Program-made: the position numbers and the translations under genes | Notes under the pieces: model-generated | What the model saw: the letters and a program-made list of their open reading frames with translations, nothing else | Database searches by the model: none | Told to the model about the DNA's origin: nothing | Shown: in pieces, positions 22,501-37,500 of the stretch | Position numbering within the stretch: position 1 is the first letter of the stretch | Layout: each line of letters begins with the position of its first letter | Assembly: GCF_001039355.2 (NCBI RefSeq) | Contig: NW_019775609.1 | Coordinates: 183,208-247,207 of the forward strand | Source of the DNA: Lingula anatina | Taxonomy: Eukaryota; Brachiopoda; Lingulata; Lingulida; Lingulidae | Length of the DNA stretch: 64,000 nt | Direction: 5' to 3'

Positions 22501-25500
22501 TCCAGTTCACAGAAAGAATGTGGCTTACCTTCCTAGTGAGTTCAATAAGAAGTTTCCTCTGGGCCCCCAGGTCTGTGTTCACCGCCATGGTAGCAAGAAG
22601 AGCTGCAGTCATCTCTGCTGGGTTTTTGGCCTTGGAGATCTCATCTATCATCTTGCTGACATCTACACTGCCAAGATTGAAGCCTGTTGGTTTGTCACTA
22701 GTCCCCTACAAAACACAACAATACTAAGTTATATGTATAAAGGGGCTTAAGTTTTAGTCCAAAATCTTTTAATAGATTTTAACATGAGCTGAACAAGACT
22801 AAAGTTTTGCCCTTAAACTTAGAACAACTTTCTAACTTGGCCCCTTTTTTCTACCCTCCCGTAGATCTAAACTAACCTGGCTCTGCCCAGCCGGAGGTGC
22901 TGCTGGTGTGACTGTCTGCTGGCTAGATGGAGCCACTACAGGCTGTTGCTGAGCAACTGGCAAGACAGGAGCATCATCATCTGCTGGTTCATAGGGGGCG
23001 TCCTCATCATTTTCCCCAGGAGTACCCTGGCTGGGGGAGTAACTACTAGTGCCTGGAATATGAAAATGGACAGAAATAAAAAAAAATATTGTCAAAAGGA
23101 AATAGAGAGCTCTACTGTGCATACTGCTTGTTTGACTGAAGTAATATTTTATCATTTTCATGAGGGGCAGGGGTGGGTTGAACTCCCAAACTGAAAACAT
23201 GTTGACTGAGTAGGTAAGGCCTGACATTAGGTATCTTTCTTCATGTTAAGGCATGAGCAACATTCAAAGTATTATCTGCAAAGACAAACAAGATGCCTTG
23301 GTTTCCCTTGCCCCAAATGAGACCACAGAAAATGGTCCAAGGTACTGAGCTATTGAATGAACCAATTTCTAAGTGCATTTTGTGAGCCCTTTGATGCACT
23401 CTAAAATTCTGTAATTCAATAGCTCCATTTTATGAAAACATTAGAACATTCATTATAAACAATAAATCCAAACCTTTTCCAAACTGTTTCACAATGGGGT
23501 CTCCAGTGACGGTGGTTTCTTCTTTAGTTGCTGAGGCAGCCACCTGCTTGGCAGAGTAAGGTAAAGGTTCATATTCCTCCTCTTCTTCTTCTTGGCCCTC
23601 AGTGTTCCATGCATTGCTCTTGGTCATACTGTGAAAAGAGAGAAGGGAATTTTTAATATCTATGGGATACTTCTCTCACCATTCTCAGTCCCAACCATGG
23701 ATGTATTTACGGAAAAATAAATTACACCTTTAGCGAACACTACACTGGAAGCCCTGTCTTCACTTCTAACACAAGCTGACACATTTGACAAAACTGCTGA
23801 TTAAAATTTGGAAATTAATTTGGAAAAAAAAACCTTTGTTTTATTGTACACTGGCTCACTAATTGACACCTTGTTGCATTACACAATCACCCATGGTGGC
23901 GCCTCTCAATTAAGTTAACCCAGATAGACTGGAAACACGACTGGCACTGTCAGGAAAAAAATGCAAGTTGGACTGGAAAAAAAAAAGCCTGTCCAAACTT
24001 CACTTACTGAGGCTTATACACATCCACTGTGGCAGGGGTACTTGTGGCAGTTGACTCCGAGCTGCTTTTATCCACAGTATGCAGGGTATAAAATCCAGTT
24101 TTGGGTTTGTGAACTTCCTCTGCTGGTGGCGGTGAGTGGGACTCCTCCATTTTCTCCTGTGATTTCTGCTTGGAGGGATGAGGATGAGGATGATGGCGGT
24201 GATGGTGCTTGTGGTGATGATGGTGCTGTTCGGGAGTGGTGTCATGCCTTTAGAGAGATAAAAAAAGGAAAATGGAGATAGAAAACAGTAGTATAAAATA
24301 TATTAAAGGTTCTAATCTGAGAATTTTTGCAGAATTTTTTTCCCCCAACTCACTGCTTGATAGATGTTTCACAGCACTTCTGATCAAATAATTCAGATCT
24401 TCATTTTTGGTCAGACTTTTAGAATGCTATCTTCATGACATTTCAGAAGCAAAATCATTAATATGGCCACCATGTACTTTTATTTACAGTTTTAGGCAAA
24501 ATTAGAAAAAGGCAGTTTTAAGGAATATACAGAAAAAGAAAATATGACTTTAGAGGACATTTTCATATGCATAAAGTGTCCCTTTAAAAATGCAAAATTT
24601 ATGATTACTTGTGTCTTTTAGGACTGCTTTCTTCTCTGCTATGTTTCTCACTGCCTCTCTTTGGACTATCAGCATGACTCTCATTGCTTGCTGCCTTCTG
24701 GGGGTGTGGCCTCTTTAGCACCGCCTTCGACCTGACAATCACTGCCAATATCATGTGAGGGCGGGTTTTCTCCAGTCCTGAATAAAAAAGATTGTCTTAA
24801 AACTTGACTGGGCAATACTGAATAATTGTTTTAAGAATCGAAAGACACAACTAACCCATGTTGGTCAAAATTATTCATTAAAAGAAAGGTGTGTGTGTGT
24901 GTGTTTGAGCGTGTCTGGGTCTGCATGCATGTGCATGTGTCTCCGAATGCACTTGACTACATAGCAAATATTGCATGCATGTGGACATGTATGAGATTGT
25001 GCTATCACTATCTTCTGGCATCTACAGTAAAAACCTGAAAATTTTGTCTGTCTTGAAAATTTTGTCAGAAGATGATACTCCCCCAAGGTAATTTTTTTCA
25101 CTTTGAAAATTTCACCAAACTTAAAAATGGGCCTCTCAATAATTTCGAAAAAAGTTAGTCACCTAATACGGCAATGTTGGATTCAGTCATTTTAAGATAA
25201 AAATTACTTCTTAAGTGCCAAAATTTTCAAGTTTTTACCGTAAAAGACTGGTATCTTTGGTGTCTTCTACACACATTGTGAACAGTGGTTATGCACAATG
25301 TCATTACAGACACGAGTTTAGGTTGTAAGTAAAAAAAAAAGGAAAACAAATGGCTTAGGGACCTTTTGATGGAGGGCTTAAGGGCTACTAATTATTATTT
25401 ACTACTTAGTTGGATTTCTTATTTAAATTTAAAAAAATTAAAAAACATGTCTTTTCTTACCTGGTCCATCAAAGGGCAGCAAAACTGATGGCACGCGACT

Positions 25501-26665
25501 GTGTGACGCCAAAGGAATGAGATACATGTCCTTTATATGAGGGTTATGATTGGCTACCACACCGCAGCGGCTGCGACTGTTCAGGTATGAGTAAAACTGG
25601 ACGTAACTGTTCTTTTCCTCTTCATTTGGTGGCTCTAGGCGTATAATGATAATGTCCTGTAACAAAGAAAAAAACATTGTGAATGTCATGTTGGGTGTTG
25701 ATATGAAATGTGACAGTTGAGCTTAGTTAAACAATGTTAATCAAGTTCTTCAATCTAATACTGGAATTGAGATCTGTCCAACTGACAATGTAAACTGGCT
25801 GAGGTCTCTGAGACAGAGATGTAATGCTGAAAGCTAGTCCACTAATGGTAGATCCAGAATTAAGTGTATGATGATGGAGTCCATAAGGGAAAATATTGTA
25901 AATGTCATGGCATGGTGTTGATATGAAATGTGATAGTTGAGCTAGGAAAAGCAATGTTGTGAAACCATTGTGCTTGTTGGAAGTCAGACCAATCAAGACA
26001 AAGTTTGAGAGCTGCAAAAATATAAGAGCCTGAAGCCAACTACTCCATTTCCTTCTTTTACTAAAATAATCATTAATTTTTACAAAATGGAGAGGAGAGA
26101 TGGAGATGTTAGCTGTCACAGTTGCATTCATGGTGATACTCATCCAACAAAAAGTAAAATGGAATGAAATAATAAAAAAAAAACATATATTACTCAATTC
26201 TACCATATTTGAATTCTTCATATTCATAAAAAGGATGTTCAAAGAGCAGTAGTCTTACAATATAATTTTGTGCAAATGAAACAAGATTTTATTAACTGCA
26301 TTCCATTTTTGGACAACAAGGAAAATATGCCATTAGTACTTGAGATTTATTGACTTTTCTATTTATAGCAGCCAATTTCTTCAAAGTGGATCTGACATGA
26401 GATTTGTTTAATGAGTCGAATAATCACCACTGAGACTTTCTTGTCAAAATTCTCTTTAACTTGTGAGACTCCACGGTGTAGCTAATCTGTTTTCTTTAAG
26501 CCCATAAAATAAAACAATATTATTTGAACTGTGTGAAAATGTGATATCATGTAATTACTCCTCATCCTCATCACAAAACCTTCTCAAATGAAGCTACTTA
26601 ATTCAATGAACCCAATTCTACTGAGAACATAGCTTGAAAATAGGTGCTTCTAGTTTTGGTCAACA

Positions 26666-26742
<77 letters not shown>

Positions 26743-28464
26743 ATCATCTTAAACCAACCTGCTTGTGAAACTAATAAGTGACTTCTAATATCTAAGAAGG
26801 CGTTGAAATAGAATGTTCAGCCCACCCATCAATTACGACTAATTGACCAAAAGACCACGGAAGACCACACAATTATCCAGGGCCCCCATCAGCTAATGAT
26901 GCTGCAAAGGTACAGTTCACATCAGGTTAGCCTTAAAATTTTTTCACAAAACAATACAGCTGTACTGGTGTAAACTTCGCAAAAAAAGCATCTTGACAGT
27001 GTGGTAATTATATAAGGGCTACAGGGGGTTCATGCACTAGAGGCTGCCTAAGAGCCTAATTAATTTTAATTGGTATTTATAAAGTGATACTGTTCTATTG
27101 TGATCAAGAGAGTACATGCCAGGTAGAACAGAGATAAAAAGCTGTTCTGTCGCTGACTGTGTCACATTATATTCTTTTGTCACTAACTGTGTCACATTAT
27201 ATTCTTTTGTCAGTCACTGTGTCACAATATATTTTGTCACTAAATGTGTCACAACATATTCCTTTTTCACTGTGTCACAATATATTCTTCTGTCACTATG
27301 TCACAATATATTCTTTTGTCACTAACTATGTCAATATATATATTTTTTGTCACTCACTGTGTCACAATATATAAAGAGACTGATGAAGATGGCGATGGCA
27401 TGTTGAAATATTTTACCCAAGATATAAATTTTCTGTTTGTGACAAAAGCACTATTGATCTCCATTACTCATGAAACTTTCAAAAGAATTACGATATGCTG
27501 CGTAGAACTTCCATTCAAACAGAAGGAAGAAAAGTTTTGAAAGCAGGTAAAGCCCCTATTATATGTTACTTAGGACCTATCTGATATGAAAGGGGCCTTC
27601 ATTTAATGATGGTATTAAGGTACAGTTCACTTCAGTTTTGTCTCAGATGTACAGGCCTATAGGTTGGGGGGTGGGGTTGGGGAGGTGTGGGGAGANGGGG
27701 TGGGGAGAGGGGGTGGGGAGGTGTGGGGAGAGGGGGTGGAGGAGGTGTGGGGAGAAGGTGTGGGGAGAGGGGGTGGGGAGAGGGGGTGGGGAGGTGTGGG
27801 GAGAGGGGGTGGGGTGGGGGAGGAGGGGTTTAAATGAACTGACCTTTTGGCTGGAGAGGGTCCACTATGAATAAAAATACAATCAAGGTTCTACAACATT
27901 TTTTCAATAAGAGGGTAAAAAGGTCCTGTTTTTCAGAAAAAGAAAACCTCTTCCAATATTGCTGACTACAGGTTTGAAATTACCCCATAAAAAATCCACA
28001 AAAAATATATCAAATAATCTGCTTCCAAATTACCAAACAGAAAAGCTTCAGACACATTTGCAATGTTGGGGTTTAGACTTTTAAATCACTGGTTAATGGA
28101 TTCATGTGTCTGGCTGTCATGTTTAAAGCTAAAATGTATCAACGAAAAGCTATCATAAAGGAACTTACGCACTTATTATTATAGTGATCTATTATTCTGA
28201 ACAGGGTTGGTGTCAATGTGGTAATACTTGATAGCAATTTTATGAGACAAGATGGCTGTTTTTGTCATGCTTCATAAAAAAAAAAAAAACATATTTCCAT
28301 TTTGTGTCAATTCCAAGGAATCACATTTAACAGGAATAAGGCTGTGTTTTATTCAAATCCTTTTATAAAAGGTACTATCCAGATAAGGTTAACAAGGGCT
28401 TAATTTACTTCTCCAATACCAATTTCTCTACTGTGCCCATACAATTTGTACACTCTCTCCATTC

Positions 28465-28511
<47 letters not shown>

Positions 28512-28530
28512 TCTCTCTCTCTCTTTTCTT

Positions 28531-28577
<47 letters not shown>

Positions 28578-31500
28578 CTCTCTCTCTCTCATTGCAAGTG
28601 AAATGTCTAGACTTTTATAAAGCCATGGATTTGCCAAAAATTAGACGGTATGAAAGTAGTTATAGATAAAAATAAAAATGTCTATAGAAATATTAATTCA
28701 ACAATCCATGTACATCTACCAGACTAATGAACTTTTTAAACAATTTCATAGAGCCATATTCATATTGAGACCAGTCTGGAGAACACTTTGCCAATCACCA
28801 CACCTAATCCAAAGCTCAACGCCCAAATGGTGATTTGATTGTCTGTATCTCTATCTCTCTAGGGATGTTTGCCACATTCTGTTTCACAATTACGCAGAGA
28901 GCCATCTATCAGCAACGAGGCATTACCTGGATGAAGCAGCTAGCTTCACAGATGACGACAACGGAATTCCTTAGGACTTTTAAACCACACTTTTTTTGCC
29001 ATTTTTGTCCACCAATATGCACTTCAGAAAATAATCATTCAAATTAATTAAAACTAAAAATTAATATATCCTTCACTCTCCAATAATTAAGTAAATAAAT
29101 TAACTTTTAAAACAGTTGAACAGCAAATCATTCCTTTTTAGAAGCATGGTTACTCAAATGTTTTGGTATTTGTAAGTATCAAAAGGCTAATGAGTTATGC
29201 AGGCTTTCTTTATTAGTTTTTTTAATCTGTGGGCACAATATAATGTATTTGTCACAATTTTAAAAAAAGCTCTAGTAGACGATGGTTAAAAATTTAAGTT
29301 AAACACATTTTACCCATGATATTTTCAGAAGGTAAAAGCAATGACTGCTTTGTTTTGGTTACATGACGACATAATATTACAGCAATATTCAAGTTGTCAG
29401 TTAACGAGTTAAAACATTTTTTAATATCTTTTTCTCCCCTCAATACTTTGAGTGCCATTTAAATATTTTTTCACTTTTGGCCTTTTTAAAGTCGGGTATT
29501 ATCAAAGAAAAAAAATCTTTACCCAAAAACAACCTTATGCAGTAGGTTTCCAAAGATGATCATTTGGGATACCTACCTTATCTTTCACCTGATGGTTTAT
29601 TGATTCAACCAACATCAAATAAATAGGTAACCCAAAAAAATCATCATATTTCTATAATGATTGACTAATCCATTATTTCTAAGTACCTAACAACTAAAGG
29701 TTTTTACAAAAAATAAAAAAGATGAAGCTACCTTGATTAAATGAAGCACTTCCTTTAAGAGCAATTCCGTTTGCCTACTCTTAAGAAAATAAAGCACTTC
29801 CTTTATTAAGATGTTTTTATCTCCAAAACTGTTTGGATAAAAAAGAATCTGATGAAGTGTGTAGTCTTATAAAGGAAATGTCTGAATCATTAGTTCTGTA
29901 CTATTCATGTTCAAATTGAGAAATGGCCAGCAATTTCGTCAGAAATTAAAGCTCTCCATATACAAAAGAGTTGCACTGTTATTTTAATCCATCTCCCATA
30001 GAAGATGTCAAGCAATAAAAATGACTGATACATTTTCAATAATCAAAAGAAAAAAGTAATCACCCCTGCCTCTCAAATTGAAAAGGGCAATGAGAAAAGA
30101 CATCAAAAAAGGGCATAAAAAAACTCACTCTGCAGTCACTGTGTTTGATACACCACTGTTAATAACCCTGCGACAATTATGGCATCCTCTTCAAGGCATT
30201 CAACACTGGTGATTATTTCCTCCGCCATTTACATCTTGTAGGAAGATGATCCTTTGAGCTGACAGCCCAATTACAAAGGCAATTCACCACACTTTTCTCT
30301 GGTCGAGCGAATCATTAATGAGTACATTCAACTCTGCCTGCCATTACGTGTCATTATTCTTTATCAGGTCTCGGCCATGTTTACAGAGGTGAAGAGACAT
30401 TTGATGCATCTTTCTTTAACTGTGATGTAATTTCTTGCCCTGATATGAACAATCAATAATTTCTTTTTCACATCATGGCATTTATGAAGTATTTTTACTT
30501 ACATATTTTTAAAGGGCACCTTTCTTTTATTTCAATTGCTAATCAGAAGATGTCCAAATAAAAACATTAATTCAAATGTACCAAGATGAAAAGACTTTAG
30601 GCAGACTTTTAGGGCAACATTTAAAAATAGAGGTAACAATGCTGAAAAGAAAACCTAGTTTTAAACAAAGAGTCATATGTGCTCCCAAAAATTAAAAGAG
30701 TATGTTATCACTACCACTGAAAAAAAATCAATATTTGAGCCAGAATGGTAACTCAATTGTTTAAAGCATGTAATATACTTTTCAAACAAGTGCACCGGTC
30801 AAAGACAGAAAGCTCAAGAAAATTAAAAACACAAGATTAGTCCCTTTCTTCATGTACCAGTGAACTGACAATCTATCATGTGAGTATGTATTTGGACCAC
30901 ACTCAGAATCCCCCCCCCCCCTCCATACAGATAGATACGAGGTCACCTTAATTAGTCCTTCTGATTAAATTACGAGTCATTAAGGCACTTTGGTCTAATA
31001 AACTGTTAGGTAACCGTCTTAAGGGAATCCAAATGAAGTATCCCTAGGGGACACTATAAGGTAATGCTACACAGCAACCAGAGTTCACCAGCCAGACCAA
31101 CTTGGACATTTGGGTCAAAACGTCAAAAATGGTAATCTGAATCATTTCTTACTGAGAGCCCCTATGGAGTACACCTATCTGAACACTTTGTAATGTTTCA
31201 GAGATACCACCAATGCCAGAGGAAAGTGATTAAATAAAAAGATAAAAAAAAAGAAAGAAACCAAAAAGATGTAAAACCAAAAAAAAAAAATGTACCCGTG
31301 TACCTGGAATTTTGCACCACAAACAAGGACTAATGTATACCAACATTAAGGCATGTATTAATTGCTTTTACAAGGACCTCCATGGACTATCTCAAATAAA
31401 CCAATCTCAAGTCACCTTTCAAACCAAACCAAAGGCTACCACAAAGGCACCCATGGTGTTAAACATTCCTAAGTACACGTGTACTTTCTGGTACGTAACA

Positions 31501-34500
31501 CCCCCAGAGAAACAAAGCTGGAATCTCCCCAAATTAAAGTTACATCTGTTAAAATACTACACCATGGCTCCAAGCCACTAAGCCTTGAGGCGGCAGGATA
31601 ACGGCTGTCCCTGGAGGGGCCATAAGGCATGCTCCATTACCTGCTGTATGTTCTGATAGGGAAAATGAGAGAAGCATACAGGGAAAAGTGGGAAAATGGT
31701 TACAAATGGTTCACAGACCATTGTGTCCAGGATATACCCTTTAAGCCCATCCAGAATAGAAGATCCAAAGATCTGATCCATGGATCCAATATTGCGGACC
31801 CCACATGAAAGAAGAGCTGACTACTCAGTGCTGGGAAGAAGCCTGTTAATTTATCTCTTAATCTAATTGCATTCAGCAAGAGTCCCCACAGAGATGGATC
31901 AATCTACATAGAAGGATAGAGTCATTGAGAATGAGCCCTAAGAGGAACAACTCTTACTCATTATAACCTAAACTGACATAACTATATTCTACCTCAGTAT
32001 CAGTATTAATCTCACATGGTAGGGTGCTTATTTCAGAATAGCATACTAAGGGCTTCCAACAGTGCCACAGACACCTTGGATTTCTACAACATGTAATAGA
32101 ATATCTCCTCTCTCTACGCTTCAGCTAATTTCAAAAACCACACCATAACACGATAAGCAGAACACAATAATTCTTCTCTCATTAAGGCTTGAGATCTAAC
32201 TTAAGTTATGAATTCTACTTAATTCCCGATGAGTTACCGTGACAGCCGAAGAAAGCAGACAGGATGTCCCATTTCTGACCTAATACTGCCTTTGTACTGT
32301 GATAAATTAATTTCCCTGCGATAAATTCCACTGAATACAACATTCTCTATTTATCAGACTTCGTATCAGTTTTACAGGTATCCTGCAACAAGCCCAATTA
32401 TTTGGTATTTGTTCCTCAATGCTCAGTGACATTATCTCCTGTGGACACATTTGTGAACTGAGTAGAGGTCTGAGGGAAATGAAGCATGGAAGAAATGAAT
32501 GTGACATCACTTTGCCAGTCCTAGGAGGAGAGTTTGACCAGGTAGAAGATCTGAGAGTGAATCACTGAAGTAGGTGACAATGAAAGGAACGATATGGGAT
32601 AAAATGTGATGCCATGGGACTGGATAGGATGGGATGAAATGGAATGGGATGGGATGGAATGGAATAGGATTGCCATGGAATGGGATGGGATAGGATGGGA
32701 TGAGATGGGATGGAATGGAATAAAGATGAGGTGAGATGTGATGGAATGGAACAGGATTAAATGTGATGTCATGGGATGGGATGGGATAGGATAAAATGTG
32801 ATGGGATGGAATAGGATTGAATGTGATGCCATGGGATGGGATGGGATGGGATAGGATAAGATGAGACAGGACAGGACAGGATGAGAAGAGACGAAATGGA
32901 ATGGAATAGAATGACAGACAGATGAACAGATAGACCTTTTTTATTGTAAATAAGAACAAAAAAGGAGAAATCAAAACTCCATGACAAGAAAAGAACTGTA
33001 AACATCATGTAAATACACAAATAGGATGAGAATTTTTTTCCCCTCACAGCAATTATCATAACTGTCTGTCAAAATACACCATGATGATAATAATAACCAA
33101 AATCAATCATAATTTTCTTCATAAGAACAATAATGATAATGTTAGTGACATGATAGACATTTGTAGTAAGTACTTGAGGGTCATGTAAGGTAATAAAGCA
33201 CCTCCCCTATAATTACAAAAAACATTTGTCAGTTTCTTTCATAGGAACTCACTATTCTATATAAAAAAAATGTATGTAAGTGTCAAAAAACCTATTTGGA
33301 TGTTTGTCTGGAACCAAAGTGACCATTAGATTAATGTTCAGTTATTTCTACAAATGAAGCACTTTCAAATAAAATATAATGTTATAAAAGATACCAAATC
33401 ATATCTACACTGCACACATAGTTCAGACCACCATGACTCAACATGCCATCACAGGTTTTTAAAATCCCAGTGATTAAAGGGATAATAACTCTTCGTTGTG
33501 GCCAAAAAATGATTTTTCCTGGAGTAAACAACAATTTTCCCATACTTACCGATGGTTAATGAATCCATTTTTACATTCAAAGTTAGTCCCTTTTTTTTCT
33601 AAAAATTTTGTTTTTTTGTTATAATCTCTTAAAGAGATTATAACAGAGTATAGCCCTCAATGGAGGTAATGTGGTCTAAAGACAAGCTCAGATATCAGAA
33701 TAATAGCTATAACTTCCATTTTTGTGGTTAAACAGAATGACATTATATTTCTATGAGTGGTTCACAATGTTTTTATTGTGAAATACAGATCTCATACTAA
33801 GAGTTATTATCCCTTTAATAAAAACAGCTGGGCAAGTTGTCAGCTTGGTCTGCTGCATCTCCACCCTTCACCCTACGTGTCCCTTGACACCTCGGACAAT
33901 CATTGTCAGAAAATGACTGTCAGAAACTTTCTTAACATCAAGTGAGAGCTATGATAATCACGGGATAATCTCTCAAGAAAGATGTCATATATGTGAATGG
34001 TGACTGAGATAGTGAGCAATTTCAATACAAACAGCACCTGGTTCTCCCCTGCATCTCCACCCTTCATCCTACATGTCCCGCGCACCCTCTGACACTTTGA
34101 CAAGAACTTTCTAATGGTGACAATGAGTGCTAAGATAATCAAGGAGCATCCCTTGAGAAAGATATCATATGTGGATGGTGACTGATAAAGTGAGCAATTT
34201 CAATGCAAACAGTATCTGGTTCCCCTCTTCCCCTCCGCCTAAAAAAAAAAAGAAAAAGAAAAAAAGAAAAAAAAAAAGTTATGCTGATCTTGCTGTGAGT
34301 ACAAGAAAAAGACAGAAAGGAAAATTCAAGACAGGTACTTTCTAACAATGGCAACGGGTGCTAAGATTATCATCGAGCATCCCTAGAGAAAGATACCATG
34401 TGAATCGCGGCTGATATAGTGCGCAATTCAATTATAAAATCAGTCTATTTTTTCCCTTTAAAGTAAAATTACACTGACCTTGCTGTGAGTACAAGAGAAA

Positions 34501-37500
34501 AACACAGGCAGGAAAATTCAAGTCAGGAACTTTCCAACATTGAAGAGTGCTAAGATAATTAAAGAGCGTCTCTAGAGAAAGGTACCATCACTGACATAGT
34601 GAACAATTCCATCAGAAATAAAACTCTTTTTTTGTTCAAGGGAAATTGGTAAAAGCAGTGTACGGTGACCATGTTGTAAGTGAATGAAATAACAGAGACA
34701 GAAACTACTGGATAACATTAGCATGAACCACTGATAAAAAAGGCACATGGATCAATTTTAATTAAAATAGCCTTGGTTTCTTTAAAGGCAATAAATAATT
34801 GCCGACTTTATCCTTCAAGGAAACTATATGACAGTGGCAAGAAAATTCAAAAGCGGCCCATTACGGTTGATGATTTCAAGCTCATGAAAAAAAGCTAGTA
34901 TAATTTTGATTCTTTCTAATGCTGTGTAAAAACTAAAACTTGCTATTTAGATAGCATCAATTCTTCCCAATAAATATTTACTGAGCACACATTATAACAA
35001 AATCATAAATTATAGACAGGGCAACTAAAGAAGCATAAATTTTGATTCATAAAAATGATTTCAACTCTTGAAAAAAAAGCAGCATTCTCACTGTTAGTAT
35101 CAACTCCATCACTTCCTCTGTATTTCAATACAGACAACCTTATTTTTTTCCCCTATGAAAGGCAGGACTCCTATAACATGATTTACCTGCACGCCATTGA
35201 GATAACAGAAAGACCTTGGCGGTTCAGTCCAAGCAATGACAATAAGAACTAATGATTACAAGTCTTCCCTTGAGATCAAGTAGCATGCTGGCATGGTCGA
35301 CTAATTGCATGCTTTTTGGCATTCACGTCACAAGCAGTCTTTTTTTTCTGCGAAAAAAGGCGGACAATACACACGGCGGCAGCGTCTGAGGAGAGAACAG
35401 AAAAACCTCAGCAGGTCAATTCAATCTCTGGCTGTTTATAAGAACTGATGGGTGCACTGAATGCTACAAGCTAAAGGAGTTCACAGCATACAAGCTAAAG
35501 GAGTTTGGAGTAGAAAGCATCATTCCTTATAGAAGAAAATAAATATGAAGATGCAGGTACATGCAAAAAAACAGTAAGAAGGGGTGAAAATTATAAACCA
35601 TTACTTTAGACCAATAAAGGTAATATATGTTTTAACTGTCTAAAATATATAAGTTTGAGTGTTTTAATTTACATTTAATCTTTTCAGAACGGATTACTTT
35701 AAAAAAAAAATTAAATGCTTGTTTTACATTACAAAATAAACTACCTTGGAAAGGCAATTTAATCACTGTTAACAAAGTCTAAATAATTGGCAATAAAACT
35801 TGGGAGAACTGTAATTATCTCCGTGTATATGGGTGGACTTGTAGTATAAATATATGTCAGTAATGGACTGGGGTGAAATTGGACATCCCTTGCAGCTAGA
35901 TTCTGATCAACCCATGACAATAAGGACTAATGAGTATGAATGATCCCAAGAGAAAAAATCACTTTGATAGTAAGACTGTATGCAGTCTTTTGCCGTAATA
36001 CAAAAATGCAACTGGATTGGTCTGGTTTCTTTTATCAACAATTTTTAGAGTCCTTTCCAACCATTTCTTGATAATACTCCAAAGATTCTCACTTTAAAAA
36101 TATTTTCCCTTCAATTAAGCAAAGTGGAATACAATTAATTTATCTTTGTACGTATTTATTTAATTTATTTGGGGGGATTAAAAATGCACACTTTGGAAGA
36201 CTATCTTTAAAAACTGTTTTTTTTTTCTTTTAAATCAATACATATATTAAGCAACAGACAAAGAGAGATAATGACAGCAAGTTTTCAAACCTCCATATAT
36301 GTAAGAACTAAACATGATTCAATACTACAAGTTTCACAACTGTGACAAAATTGACTTAAACCACTCGAGAATTTAGCCTGATCAGATTCACTCTCTTAAG
36401 TGATTTTCAACGAATTCAAAAGTAGCTAAAAGGAATTTAAACAAAATTTTCTCCTTGCTGATACAAATTAATGGAGAACTCTAAATTTTTTTAATGTGTG
36501 CAGCTGAAAAAAACAAAAACATGAGACAACTAATCATGTTTAAGCTTAATAAAACGAATGACAGCAGACTGGTGAAGCATATAATAGATTTTAGTAAGGT
36601 GATGATGTAGACTTTCAGTGGATCTATTAACATGTTAGTGCAAACATAGTTCAACGATGATCTCTATCACATTACTGTCTCTAGAGCTCCATCATTTCAC
36701 TGGACTGCAAGAACCTAAGTACAATGTTAATATCCATCCATTCATCCAATGACAATCAAACCTCCAGTCGATAAGGAATTTTAAGTCGCATTTACAGTCA
36801 TGCTGAGCATACCTATCTCTATACTACTCATCTTAGCAGGTGGTCTTGGTATTATCCATGGCCGGGTTCCCATAAACCTATCATACTAGCAGCATTGTTC
36901 TAACTCTGAGGGGATTCTTGCTAAATTGCATATAGATTAAGCGGCCTAAATGTCTGTCACGTCTACTAAAGCTGCAAGGGGGCAGACTAGTTAGTCCCCT
37001 ATTCTGAATTGGTCCTAAGGCCGCATTCACAACACTGGACTAACTAGTCCGCGGATCAAATATGGCCGCTCCACTTGTTTGCTTGTTGCATAATCCCCAT
37101 GGGGGATCTATTCAGCGTATATAAGGGGATTAGGCAGAATTGTTTTTTAATGGGTTGGCCATATTTGATCCGTGAATCTGTTATTCCATGGTTCAACTTT
37201 TTCTGAAAGCCCCCTAAGATCAGTCCAGCCAAATTGTTTAGAAACGGGCCTAGATTGAACTAGGCATTTTACTCTTAGGATATAAGGAATAAAAAATTGT
37301 TACTGCAGCTATTAGCTTTGTAAATAAGGTGTTGTAGGCTCTTACACTGGCAAAATAATCAAACCCTAAGATGGGTCATCTCTAATTGTCTGGAAACACA
37401 CCTTAGGCGATGTATGCATTGTACTTTTAAGGCAATGAGAATTTGACGGACTTCTGTTCCATTTCAGTTAACATGGTAAAAATACCTACACTGAAGGCAG

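Noticed and set aside
24000-24245. Minus-strand open frame in another phase over DIDO1 exon 19
   Set aside because: Exon phases from both sides force the His-rich frame; the other frame does not join.
25727-26242. 171-codon minus-strand open frame beside DIDO1 exon 17
   Set aside because: Hydrophobic but without a family pattern; partly made of a duplicated intronic segment.
26667-26740. Processed retroposon with poly(A) tail
   Set aside because: No gene-like or SINE-like body was seen next to the A-run; homopolymer expansion is enough.
27151-27372. Possible CRISPR-like array
   Set aside because: Units are contiguous and degenerate, without unique spacers, in an animal intron.
27116-27540. 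Plus-strand open frames over the 27-kb minisatellite
   Set aside because: They only translate the tandem repeat.
32575-32905. Human GGAAT satellite contamination
   Set aside because: Units are mixed GGGAT, GGAAT and AGGAT, and the flanks are continuous with the local intron sequence.
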